Part shown: one piece after another, positions 1-7,068 of the stretch
How positions within the stretch are numbered: position 1 is the first letter of the stretch
Layout of the letters: every line of letters starts with the position of its first letter
Assembly: GCF_900099775.1 (NCBI RefSeq)
Contig: NZ_FMTM01000021.1
Coordinates: 1 to 45,989 of the forward strand
Direction of reading: 5' to 3'
DNA length: 45,989 bases
Source of the DNA: Rhizobium mongolense subsp. loessense
GTDB taxonomy: Bacteria > Pseudomonadota > Alphaproteobacteria > Rhizobiales > Rhizobiaceae
Notes under the pieces: model-generated
The model's input: the letters and a program-made list of their open reading frames with translations, nothing else
What the model was told of the DNA's origin: nothing
Databases searched by the model: none
Position numbers and translations under genes: made by a program

Positions 1-238
1 TGATCTGGAATGAGAAGGCTTCGCTGTGCTTGAATGTGGGGCCGCCGTTCAATCCGATGCACGCAACACCCGCCACCGTGAACTCGACGACCAACACGGC
101 TCCCTCTTCTCCGTCGGGGTATTTGCCGGGCGCACGGATGATGCCTCTGATTTTGCTGTCTGGAAAGGTGTCGGCATAGAAGCGGGCGGCTTCCTCAGCG
201 TCCTTGTCGTACCATAGACAAATGGTGTTCTTAGGCAT
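1..238 (-). CDS. VOC family protein (PhnB / 3-dmu-9_3-mt type), 3' end outside window
   Basis: Reading leftward from the ATG at 238 gives an open frame of 79 codons that runs off the window edge, so only the N-terminal half is seen. It begins MPKNTICLWYDKDAEEAARF and continues with the beta-alpha pattern of glyoxalase-fold (VOC) proteins of the PhnB-like group: an FYADTFPDSKI segment, then EFTVAGVACIGLNGG. These small dimeric proteins often have no known substrate. A strong ribosome-binding site (AGGAGG) lies 8 bases before the ATG, which fixes the start. It sits just downstream of the broken exonuclease III gene on the same strand. The family call is from recognised motifs; the function is unknown. 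Confidence 0.75.
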   Translation of the reverse strand, partial: MPKNTICLWYDKDAEEAARFYADTFPDSKIRGIIRAPGKYPDGEEGAVLVVEFTVAGVACIGLNGGPTFKHSEAFSFQI

Positions 239-389
239 TGCGTCGTCCTCCTGGTTCGTTGTCCTTCAGATCGAAAGCCCGACCTGATGGTACGATGACG
301 CGCCAGCCGCCCGCGATCCGACATCATGATCAAAATCGCTGCTCTCTTTTAACCTCTCTCGTCTTGCGCAGGCCAAACGCCTCGGGCCG

Positions 390-984
390 ACAGGCAAATA
401 CGCTCGTCCGGGTGCACTTGCGAAGTGCATCCGTCCAACCTTGGGCGACGAGGTTCTTGAAGGCATCACGGATCTCGTCGCGGAACAATGTGTCGTTCAC
501 CCAGCGCTCGGGCTTGTAGACGTCGAACTCCCTGGGCATGACGTTATAATCGCCGGCAAGCACAACGGGCACCTCAAGCGCCAGCAACTCGGCAGCATAG
601 TCATGGAGCCGCTCAAACCAACGTAGCTTGTAGTCGAACTTGGGGCCCGGATACGGGTTGCCATTCGGAGGATGCAGGCCAGCCGATGACGATTCCTTTA
701 ACGATCGCCTCGATGTATCGGCTGTGAAGGTCGTCCGGATCGCCCGGAAGTCCTTTCCGCCTCAGGTGTGGCTCCTGATCCTTGGCAAGCAGGGCGACGC
801 CGTTCCAAGATTTCTGACCTTGCCAGACCGCGCCGTATCCCGTCTCTTCGATCGCTTTGATCGGAATCTTCTCTTGAGGCGCTTTCAATTCTTGCAAACC
901 GTCGGGCGACGCCTCAGCGAGCCACCCAAGAAGAACCTCGAGACGAGCGTTCACCCCGTTGACGTTGTAGGTCGCGATCTTCAA
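390..984 (-). pseudogene. xth: exodeoxyribonuclease III (xth) pseudogene, frameshifted and 3'-truncated
   Basis: The start at 984 gives MKIATYNVNGVNARLEVLLG, the usual exonuclease III N-terminus, and later segments KSWNGVALLAKDQEP, GLPGDPDDLHSRYIEA and VPVVLAGDYNVMPREFDVYKP are all family hallmarks. An intact enzyme of about 260 residues would act in base excision repair. Here three codons are missing before LQELKAPQEK. One extra base near 680 shifts the frame (the other frame restores LHPPNGNPYPGPKFDYKLRW), and one base is missing near 420 (restoring VHPDERI). After about 395 no homology remains, so the C-terminal catalytic part is gone. The 69-residue ORF upstream stops inside its start region. 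A sequencing error could explain one shift but not the lost 3' end. Confidence 0.85.
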
Positions 985-1190
985 TTGCCGCCTGCTTCAA
1001 GTTCGCGTTCCTCTTCGATCGCCGACAACCGGGCGTTCGCGGCGTCGAGGATTGCGGTCAGGAACTCGACGCGGGTCCAACCGACGAGGTGGGCCTCCTC
1101 CACGAGGATCTGGACGGCGTAGTCGACAGTTTGGTCGAGCTCGACCTTTCGTTCCGGACTATCTGGCTGGGTGCTCGGTGGATCGATCAT
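981..1190 (-). CDS. conserved small hypothetical protein, 69 aa
   Basis: The ATG at 1190 gives a 69-residue protein starting MIDPPSTQPDSPERK, with a central amphipathic stretch (VDYAVQILVEEAHLVGWTRVEFLTAILDAANARL) that looks helical and an acidic tail. I know no function. Its stop overlaps the start of the exonuclease III remnant by four bases (ATGA), so the two were probably translated together, hinting at a DNA-repair or stress context. A stress-type promoter (see 1340-1364) reads toward it. An upstream in-frame ATG at 1322 would add 44 residues, but that extension is arginine-rich and low in likeness to real protein. Confidence 0.6.
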   Translation of the reverse strand: MIDPPSTQPDSPERKVELDQTVDYAVQILVEEAHLVGWTRVEFLTAILDAANARLSAIEEERELEAGGN

Positions 1191-1339
1191 GGCGAGGTTG
1201 CCTTTCAGAAGGGATAAGGTCGCGGCGGACGGGTTAGATGCTCGCCTGGCGTTTCGTTGCCCGCGCCGAGAAATCGGAAAAACCGGCGCGTTCATCATCT
1301 CCGTCGTGTCCGATTGACACACCGCGACCTCGCGCAGTT

Positions 1340-1364
1340 AACCTCCGTCCCTAACGAAGGTTCC
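1340..1364 (-). promoter_or_regulatory. EcfG/RpoE2-type general stress promoter candidate
   Basis: On the minus strand GGAAC (1364-1360) is followed after exactly 16 bases by GGTT (1343-1340). The known alphaproteobacterial EcfG consensus is GGAAC-N16/17-CGTT, so eight of nine positions fit. It lies about 150 bases upstream of the 69-residue gene and the xth remnant and points at them. Confidence 0.5.
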
Positions 1365-1431
1365 AGCGTTGACCCGGCCTCGTTTCGCGGAGATGCCGGC
1401 TAGAAGATCGACGTCGCATCCCCTCCGCGCC

Positions 1432-1460
1432 CTTGAAACCAACACAATCATCGGCTATCT
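1432..1460 (+). promoter_or_regulatory. sigma-70 type promoter of the candidate sRNA
   Basis: CTTGAA (1432-1437) and CTATCT (1455-1460) are separated by 17 bases. Each matches five of six bases of the rhizobial housekeeping consensus CTTGAC-N17-CTATAT. Transcription would start near 1467 and meet the terminator at 1577-1606. Confidence 0.5.
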
Positions 1461-1466
1461 ACACCT

Positions 1467-1606
1467 CATCGGCGTTGCTGGTGAGCGCTCCATGCGAGCG
1501 TTCGCGACTGCCGAAGTCGCTTATCTGCTTTTGACCACGGATGTACTGGCACTGGTGTGAAGAGCGATGTCGAGAAGGTCGGTGCGGTTTCGCCCCGGCC
1601 TTTTTT
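1467..1606 (+). ncRNA. candidate small RNA (about 140 nt)
   Basis: This stretch lies between a good sigma-70 type promoter and a strong intrinsic terminator on the same strand, with no convincing protein gene in between. An open frame 1369-1560 crosses it but begins before the predicted transcript and has no ribosome-binding site. The RNA contains an internal near-palindrome (GAGCGCTCCATGCGAGCG region, 1483-1503) that could fold. I do not recognise an Rfam family. A short mRNA cannot be excluded. Confidence 0.4.
1577..1606 (+). terminator. intrinsic terminator, plus strand
   Basis: GGTCGG (1578-1583) pairs with CCGGCC (1595-1600, one G-T pair), with an inner GCG/CGC extension around a GTTT loop, followed directly by TTTTTT. 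This is a canonical rho-independent terminator although no protein gene on the plus strand ends nearby. Confidence 0.75.
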
Positions 1607-1618
1607 ATTGCCTGGTGC

Positions 1619-1837
1619 TCAGCGCTGAGCGCCGGGCCAGTCGTTCGACGGTTCCTCGACATCGGCTCGCGCACGATCTTCGGCTGGATCAGGATCCCGC
1701 TCGTAGTTCGCCCGAAGATTGCCAGTTTCCTCGATGATAGCATCGTAGACGTCAGCCTGTTTCGCGCCCCTAACCACATAGGTATCTACGAAGTCCTCGA
1801 GCGCTGCCTTGAGATCAGCTCTCCAATCTTCGCTCAT
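1619..1837 (-). CDS. conserved small hypothetical protein, 72 aa
   Basis: The start at 1837 gives MSEDWRADLKAALEDFVDTY followed by an acidic, probably helical chain ending in DVEEPSNDWPGAQR. It has no membrane segment, no cysteine and no motif I can assign. Its ATGA start overlaps the stop of the 59-residue gene upstream, so the two are translationally coupled in one operon behind the stress-type promoter at 2037-2061. Composition and coupling argue that it is real. The function is unknown; a role in general stress is inferred from the promoter only. Confidence 0.6.
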   Translation of the reverse strand: MSEDWRADLKAALEDFVDTYVVRGAKQADVYDAIIEETGNLRANYERDPDPAEDRARADVEEPSNDWPGAQR

Positions 1838-2013
1838 GGCCGACCCTCGGATTGCAGACGGACGCCTCGAAAATGGAGTTCCCCTGTTGGGCAGTGTGCC
1901 GACATCCGACCGACTGGCGCGGCGCCCTCGGGTTCGGGATCGGGAAGCGACTCCTCGCCGGGAATACGGTCAGGATCCGGCGGCGGTACAATAGGCTCGA
2001 AAGGGATTGACAT
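1834..2013 (-). CDS. proline-rich small hypothetical protein, 59 aa
   Basis: The ATG at 2013 opens a 59-codon gene starting MSIPFEPIVPPPDPDRIPGE, with a proline- and acid-rich first half (DPDRIP, LPDPEPEG) and a short basic tail. GAGGAG lies six bases ahead of the ATG, a strong ribosome-binding site. Short rhizobial proteins beginning this way are familiar, but none has a function I know. Its TGA overlaps the next gene's ATG. The stress-type -10 element ends only 24 bases upstream of the start, so the 5' leader would be very short. Likely disordered in solution. Confidence 0.65.
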   Translation of the reverse strand: MSIPFEPIVPPPDPDRIPGEESLPDPEPEGAAPVGRMSAHCPTGELHFRGVRLQSEGRP

Positions 2014-2636
2014 TGGAACTCCTCCTCAACGACGGCAACGCTGAACCGGTCGGCAAGTTCCGGCGCGCTAACGACGAGGCGTCGAACCTCCGAGCAGAAC
2101 GATCCAGATTCTGGATCGATCGAACCACTTTTTGGACCGGCTCGAGACGCTCGCACTCCGTCACCCCCTACGTCAGTGGAAGTTTCGGCTCTTCACCTTC
2201 AGCGTATCGATGTGGAGATCCGGAATTTATCCCGAGCCCGAGACTATGCCGAGGCAGTTCCCTAACGTCCGCGATTTCCGATCGGTCCAGATAGCAAGCT
2301 CGGCGTACTAAATAGCCTCCGAGCAGCAAAGTTAGCGGAGACATCTGACTACCACGTCATGGGAGAACTCGGCGCTCTGAAGCGCGGTTCGCCACATGTG
2401 CTTCGGCACGCTGCGGGCATGCGGTCGACTTTTGCGACAGCCTGATGACCGGCTCGGGACCGACAGGTGTCGCGGCCACTTTGCGCCGCCAGTCGCAGCC
2501 ATGGACGAAGAGCCTTATGTTGCTTGTCTTCGGTCGAAGGAAGTGGAGACACACGTGCTACAAAACGAGACGAAGCAGCATTTCGAGACGAGGGACCTCA
2601 AGGGCGACGCGGAAAAGGCACAGAAAAAGGCGTACC
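2014..2636. other. long intergenic stretch with a possible tyrosine-recombinase scrap
   Basis: Apart from the stress promoter at 2037-2061 no convincing gene is visible. On the plus strand about 2311-2445 reads a short chain containing SPHVLRHAAGMRSTFATA, which resembles the HxLRH active-site box of tyrosine recombinases (usual form PHxLRHTxA) and then stops. The match is short and could be chance. The remaining frames look non-coding. Confidence 0.3.
2037..2061 (-). promoter_or_regulatory. EcfG/RpoE2-type general stress promoter (perfect consensus)
   Basis: On the minus strand GGAAC (2061-2057) and CGTT (2040-2037) are separated by exactly 16 bases, a perfect match to the known GGAAC-N16/17-CGTT consensus of EcfG sigma factors. 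It lies directly upstream of the two coupled small genes (59 and 72 residues) and is correctly oriented. Confidence 0.7.
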
Positions 2637-2744
2637 GTGTCATTTCTAAGGATGCTGCCACGCGGAAAGCGCGGGACAATCCGCCTCTTGGTGACGCTGA
2701 TAGCCCTCCTATTGCTTTTGACCTGGATGCTCGGAGGTATTTAG
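2637..2744 (+). CDS. putative small single-span membrane protein, 35 aa
   Basis: A GTG at 2637 preceded by AAAAAGG (6 bases away) opens a 35-codon frame: a basic head (RMLPRGKRGTIR) followed by one hydrophobic helix rich in leucine (LLVTLIALLLLLTWMLGG) and a TAG stop. The positive-inside arrangement predicts a cytoplasmic N-terminus. A GC hairpin at 2770-2789 lies just after it. Supporting evidence is the ribosome-binding site, the helix and the terminator-like hairpin. Against it, other frames overlap here and I recognise no relative. Confidence 0.4.
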   Translation: MSFLRMLPRGKRGTIRLLVTLIALLLLLTWMLGGI

Positions 2745-2769
2745 AAACCGCATCATGGGTCTGATGACC

Positions 2770-2789
2770 GCTTCCGGCCCTGCGGAAGC
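2770..2789 (+). terminator. terminator-like hairpin
   Basis: GCTTCCG (2770-2776) and CGGAAGC (2783-2789) form a perfect 7-base stem around a six-base loop, followed by TTTGCCTT. The T tract is weak. It follows the putative small membrane protein. Confidence 0.35.
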
Positions 2790-2921
2790 TTTGCCTTGGC
2801 CGGATTGCGCGCCAATTGCGGTCATCGGAATAAGTCTAATGCCATCCGCACTTGTTTCTTGCACTTCGGGCCGCCGTGCCCCGCTGACAATCCGCCTGCT
2901 CGTTCGCTTCTTCAGTTTGGT

Positions 2922-4691
2922 TTAGGCCTCCGGCATGCCGGCGAGCAGCAAGCCTTCGAGGATCGGCTCGATGCGCTCGGGGTACTTGGCGGCTTGGCCG
3001 GCGCGGATGCCGGCGACGGTGACACCAGGCGATATCGCGAGCAGGGCCGCGAGGTGCCGCCGGGCTTCCTCCATCCGCGCAAGCCGCGCATTGGCGGCAA
3101 TCAGCATCCAGAAGCATGGTCCGTAATAGGCATTGGCCGCCATCGACTTGCGCGCCCAGATCAGCGCCTCTTCATAATTGCCACGTACCATTTCTACATG
3201 GGCCAGACCGGTAAGGTTCCAGTGCGCACCCAGCCTGTTGGGGCTCAGCCGCTCGGCGCGAAGGAAATATGTGACGGCTTCATCAAGGCTGCCGCAGTGC
3301 AGGTGCGCGACGCCGGCGAAATTGACCACATCGAGGTTGTTAGGGTTAAAGGCGACCGCCTGGCGGACCAGCTCGAAACCTCGATCGTATTCCTTCATGT
3401 ACTGGATCAGGGTGTTGCCGCAAATTCCCGCTACGCTCGCGTCGCCATGACCATGAGCAAGAGCACGCTCGATGTAGCTCGAGCAGAGTGCCCGCTGATC
3501 GTCGACACCGGGCAGCTTCCAGCCTTGGGTACCACGCTGCATCAGCAACATGACCGCAGTTGCAAGGTAGCTCGCATTATTCGGCTCAAGGTCGATTGCC
3601 TTGCTGATCAGAGCGAGACCCGCGGCATTCCGGTCCGGCACGTCGGAGTAGAAGCTCCCCATCGTCTGCAGGTAGAAGTCATATGCCTCGATGCTTTCCG
3701 GCCGTTCCCTTCGTGAAAGGGCGATCTCGGCGATCTTGATCTGCGGCTCAACGATGGCCACGACATTCTCGGTGATGCGATCCTGGAAATCGAAGATCTC
3801 CTCCGCAGATCCATCGTAGTGCTCGGCCCATAAGTGCGCGCCGGTGGCGCCATCGACGAGCTGTGCTGTGATGCGTAGCCGGGCGCCGGCTCGCCGCACG
3901 CTGCCTTCCAGCACGTAGCGCACGCCAAGCTCGCGGGCGACCTCACGCACGTCGATTGCGCGGCCCTTGTAGACGAAGGAGGAGTTGCGCGCGATCACAG
4001 CGAAGGAGCGGAATCGGCTGAGCGCAGTAATCATGTCTTCCACAATGCCGTCGGCGAAATATTCCTGCTCGACCTCGCTGCTTATATTCTGGAAGGGGAG
4101 CACGGCCAGCGAAGGCCGGGGGCTGTGCACTCCCTTGAGCGAGACGGCGCGCCCAGAGTCGGCTTCGCCGGTCGGGCGCCATCTCCAGATCCGGACCGAC
4201 CGGTCAATATTCTTGAGCTGGACCTCGCCGCCATCCTCGAACGCCGCGTCGATGCGGCCGATGATGCTCTCCTTGACGATCGACGCGATGCAGATGCCAC
4301 CAGCTTCCGCCAGCGGCTCCAGACGCGCGGCGATGTTCACCCCATCGCCATAAATGTCGTCGCCATCGATGATCACATCGCCCAGATTGATCCCGATGCG
4401 AAGGACAATTCCGCGATGGGAGGTATCGGCCCCCGCAGTTGGGGTGCGCTGCACCGCAAGCGCGAAATTGACCGCATCGACAGCGCTGCCGAACTCAGCG
4501 AGAACTCCGTCGCCGAGCAGCTTGATGATCCGGCCGTTGTGCCGGGCGACCGCAGGATTGAAGATAGATTGCCGGTGATGCTTCAGGGCGGTCAGTGTGC
4601 CGGCCTCGTCGCTTGCCATCATGCGCGAATAGCCGACGACATCGGCGACAAGGATCGCACTAAGCTTGCGGTTGATCTGCCCTTCGGTCAT
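2922..4691 (-). CDS. class III adenylate/guanylate cyclase with TolB-like and TPR regions
   Basis: This 589-residue protein starts with a class III nucleotide cyclase catalytic domain (about residues 8-170). The two metal-binding aspartates are D17 (ILVADVVGYSR) and D61 (KLLGDGVLAEF), and the transition-state Asn/Arg lie in GDGVNIAARLEP. A middle region (about 195-320) with YFADGIVEDMITALSRF and VRYVLEGSVRR resembles the TolB-like/FlgO domain common in rhizobial cyclases. The C-terminal part (about 340-580) carries tetratricopeptide repeats. No signal peptide or membrane span is seen, so it should be cytosolic. It would make cAMP in response to an unknown cue, with the TPR part probably binding a partner. 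Rhizobia hold many such paralogues; which one this is cannot be told. Confidence 0.9.
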   Translation of the reverse strand: MTEGQINRKLSAILVADVVGYSRMMASDEAGTLTALKHHRQSIFNPAVARHNGRIIKLLGDGVLAEFGSAVDAVNFALAVQRTPTAGADTSHRGIVLRIGINLGDVIIDGDDIYGDGVNIAARLEPLAEAGGICIASIVKESIIGRIDAAFEDGGEVQLKNIDRSVRIWRWRPTGEADSGRAVSLKGVHSPRPSLAVLPFQNISSEVEQEYFADGIVEDMITALSRFRSFAVIARNSSFVYKGRAIDVREVARELGVRYVLEGSVRRAGARLRITAQLVDGATGAHLWAEHYDGSAEEIFDFQDRITENVVAIVEPQIKIAEIALSRRERPESIEAYDFYLQTMGSFYSDVPDRNAAGLALISKAIDLEPNNASYLATAVMLLMQRGTQGWKLPGVDDQRALCSSYIERALAHGHGDASVAGICGNTLIQYMKEYDRGFELVRQAVAFNPNNLDVVNFAGVAHLHCGSLDEAVTYFLRAERLSPNRLGAHWNLTGLAHVEMVRGNYEEALIWARKSMAANAYYGPCFWMLIAANARLARMEEARRHLAALLAISPGVTVAGIRAGQAAKYPERIEPILEGLLLAGMPEA

Positions 4692-4822
4692 CTCGGCCCC
4701 GAACCTGCTTTGGAAGTGTATCCTAGCAGGTCGGAATAGTCAGGTCGCGTACCATGAAAACGGAAGCCGGATTTTCCGGCCCTAACGAGACTGTAAGGAT
4801 CAATTCGCCCCTGCCGACCTTC

Positions 4823-5154
4823 TTATTGCAGGTTTGGTCGCCAGTTGGCAGCGCTTGCCTGCTCCAGTTCTGAACGACGCTCCTTACAAATCGCCGCGAC
4901 AATCCAGTGGAGCTGCTCCGTTCGCTCGAGCAGCCGCCGAGTGCCTCCTCGGTGACCTCGAAGTGCTTCGAGTAGCGCGCTTTCACATAGGTTTCGTTGA
5001 GGATGTTGTACCAGGGGGTATAGCGGTGGTGGTCACGTGGCCAAGCGTCGATCAAGCGGCGGTCCTGATCTTCAGCCAGTCCCCTCAGGAACTTCAAATT
5101 GTGCGATGGCGGGCTGTAATTCGTCAGCGTCAGGAGCGCCGCGCAAATGCATGC
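4823..5154 (-). pseudogene. HEPN domain protein remnant, frameshifted
   Basis: From 5154 leftward the frame reads LTNYSPPSHNLKFLRGLAED, then IDAWPRDHHRYTPWYNILNE and YVKARYSKHFEVTEEALG. This matches the C-terminal half of rhizobial HEPN proteins, often fused or paired with a nucleotidyltransferase and related to toxin-antitoxin and RNase families. One T is missing near 4936 (GGCGG where GGCTGG is expected). The correct sequel, LLERTEQLHWIVAAICKERR and on to a stop at 4823, continues in another frame. A TGA at 5155-5157 and no recognisable sequence beyond show that the N-terminal half has also gone. An ATG at 5097 exists, but the product would lack the domain core and have a false tail. Confidence 0.75.
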
Positions 5155-5357
5155 TCATTTGCTTGGTGCAGGACCTCCCTGTTCAATCCTTGCATCAATC
5201 TCAGCAGTGTGTCGCGACCCACGGACCTCGCTTGCTGCAGCGCGGCGGAAAAGACCCCCAATCCGGCTTCGGTTTGGATTGCAATCACGCAGCGTCATAG
5301 GCGGTTGAGCACAGCAACGCTGCTCTGTCATGCCAGACCACCGCTGAGAACCCTCTT

Positions 5358-6605
5358 TCAATTCTTCAGGCGGTGGGTGGCTCCGCCTTTGACGAGTTGC
5401 TCCACGAGACGAGCCGCTTCCTCTGCGAGAGCCGGTAAAGTGCCTGATTTCCGCGTCGATCCGAAATCGAGGCCGGCGAAATAGAGGCCCGGAACAGCAC
5501 CGACGCCGTCGACGTGGACAGGCTGGCCGACTGCATTGAGCGCGCCAGGGAGGTGGATCCAAGTGAAGTCGCCGGTGAAGCCGGTGCACCACACCACAGA
5601 CCTGACGCCGCACGCCCTCCAGTCCATAGTACGGATCAAAGGATCGGGTATGCGCGGTTCGACCGTCTCGGCTGGATCAGCCTCAGCTGGCGGCGCATCA
5701 AGGCCGGCGCGCTCAATGTACTCGTCAACGTGGCGCTTGGTGTTTGCGGAGACTTCGTCGGCAAATCGCATATGGGCGTGGAGCTCATCGCCGAAAACCA
5801 GACTGTCGTTTTCCACGCCTCGGAATCGGCCGAGCAACACGACGCCTTGTGCGCTCAGCGATTGCAGGCTGATCGTGTGCGTCGCACCGACAAGCGCGCG
5901 GGCCGGCACCTTACCTGACGGGAGGACGAGTTCCTTGCGCGGGACGTCGAGAAAGCCGGACAGCGTCAGCCAATTAAGTATGTTGCCTCCGCGATAGCGC
6001 CGCACCCAACGGCCGTTGCGGCTGGTCGCCAGAAACACGACGCGCCCAGCCAGCGCCAGGTCCTCAGCAATCTGGCCGCCCGACTGACCGCTGCCGACCA
6101 CCAGCACGGCGCCATCCTCAAGCTGGGCCGCGTTGCGATAGGCCGAAGAGTCCACTTGGCGAAATTCAACCGGCAAATTTGCCGCCTCCGGCGGCCGGAC
6201 CTGTCGATTCTGGTCGCCAGTGGCGATCACTACGTTGCGTGCCAGAAGGACGCCGGGAACAGTCGTTAACCGGAAAAGCCCATTTTCTCGCGTCAGCTCC
6301 TTCACCGAGGTTTGAGTGCTTACCGGCAAGGAGTGTCGCTCCGCATAGTCTTCGAGGTAAGAGACGAACTCGTGGTGGGTTATCGCGCCCCAAGGGTCCG
6401 GTCCCCGATAGGAATCGCCGGGCAATACGGAGCGGATAGTCGGCGAGTTCAGTCGAAACGAGTCCCACCGCTGCGTTCGCCACGTCTCACCGATTCGACC
6501 TCCATCAAGCACCTTGTGTTCGCGGGCTTCCTGCTTCAGGAAGTAGCTGACGCCGAGCCCAGTCGAGCCAGCGCCAATCACGACTACGTCGAGAACTTCG
6601 CCCAT
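5358..6605 (-). CDS. FAD-dependent monooxygenase-like oxidoreductase (CzcO/FMO type)
   Basis: The chosen ATG at 6605 has AGGGGGG five bases upstream and gives a 415-residue protein. It opens with a Rossmann fold for FAD (VVVIGAGSTGLG) and has the FMO/Baeyer-Villiger-like ETWRTQRWDSFRLNSP segment. A second dinucleotide-binding motif for NADPH, VLVVGSGQSGGQIAEDLA, lies at about residues 157-174, and a C-terminal WCTGFTGD motif near 345 precedes the closing YFAGLDFGSTRKSG FAD contact. It is intact and probably cytosolic, oxidising an unknown small molecule using NADPH and oxygen. Neighbours on both sides are gene remnants, giving no clue to the substrate. An alternative upstream ATG at 6650 adds 15 residues with no ribosome-binding site. 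Confidence 0.85.
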   Translation of the reverse strand: MGEVLDVVVIGAGSTGLGVSYFLKQEAREHKVLDGGRIGETWRTQRWDSFRLNSPTIRSVLPGDSYRGPDPWGAITHHEFVSYLEDYAERHSLPVSTQTSVKELTRENGLFRLTTVPGVLLARNVVIATGDQNRQVRPPEAANLPVEFRQVDSSAYRNAAQLEDGAVLVVGSGQSGGQIAEDLALAGRVVFLATSRNGRWVRRYRGGNILNWLTLSGFLDVPRKELVLPSGKVPARALVGATHTISLQSLSAQGVVLLGRFRGVENDSLVFGDELHAHMRFADEVSANTKRHVDEYIERAGLDAPPAEADPAETVEPRIPDPLIRTMDWRACGVRSVVWCTGFTGDFTWIHLPGALNAVGQPVHVDGVGAVPGLYFAGLDFGSTRKSGTLPALAEEAARLVEQLVKGGATHRLKN

Positions 6606-6797
6606 GCGTCCCCCCCTGAAGGTCTGGTGCATCCTACGCCTCGGGTTCATGCGAGACTAGAGGAGGTCCCGCTAAAGGTTCCTTCAGAGTCTGCTTGGGG
6701 TCGTGACGGGGGCCTTCGTGACATCAATATCAAGTACTGGATGTGGCTCGAAGCGGCCAACCTCAAAATAGCTCGTGGCATTCGCTACCGAACTCTG

Positions 6798-6884
6798 GAA
6801 AAATCTAATGCGATAGCGTTTCATTCGGCAGATATGGGGCTGCGTCGTGGACACGAACGCATAGGCTTCAAGCTTGGGTCCTGG
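6798..6884 (+). pseudogene. GNAT acetyltransferase C-terminal remnant
   Basis: The frame reads EKSNAIAFHSADMGLRRGHE then RIGFKLGSW, which follows the end of phosphinothricin-acetyltransferase-like GNAT proteins (N-x-x-S/A-I-x-x-H ... GF ... GFK-x-G-x-W). No upstream acetyl-CoA motif is visible and the usual ending is lost, so only a scrap remains. The match is short and the call is weak. Confidence 0.35.
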
Positions 6885-6918
6885 ACACGCCGGTCGTCGG
6901 TTCTATCGTCGTTCCGGG

Positions 6919-7029
6919 GCGATCCTCTCCGTGGTGGCGGCGGTCGCGATCTTCCGGTTCAAGGCCTCGGTAATCACGACGCTGCTGTCCTGCGCCCTGG
7001 CCGGCATGATCTGGACGGCTGCGAGGTGA
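6919..7029 (+). pseudogene. possible ChrA chromate transporter C-terminal remnant
   Basis: The frame ending with TGA at 7027-7029 reads AILSVVAAVAIFRFKASVIT and then LLSCALAGMIWTAAR. Two hydrophobic helices around an FRFK turn are typical of the last helices of ChrA-type chromate transporters. Upstream sequence runs straight into GNAT-like sequence in another frame, so the rest of the transporter was deleted. The MFS gene starts 39 bases later, as if once co-transcribed. Only about 35 residues support this. Confidence 0.4.
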
Positions 7030-7068
7030 AGCTGGCGTCAATGCTACGACGCTTGGAGAGATCAGAAC

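Noticed and set aside
266..469. 67-codon minus-strand frame overlapping the xth 3' region
   Set aside because: It is partly the shifted remains of the xth end and partly noise; no independent gene.
1369..1560. 63-codon plus-strand frame ending just before the terminator at 1577
   Set aside because: No ribosome-binding site, and the predicted promoter lies inside it; an sRNA fits better.
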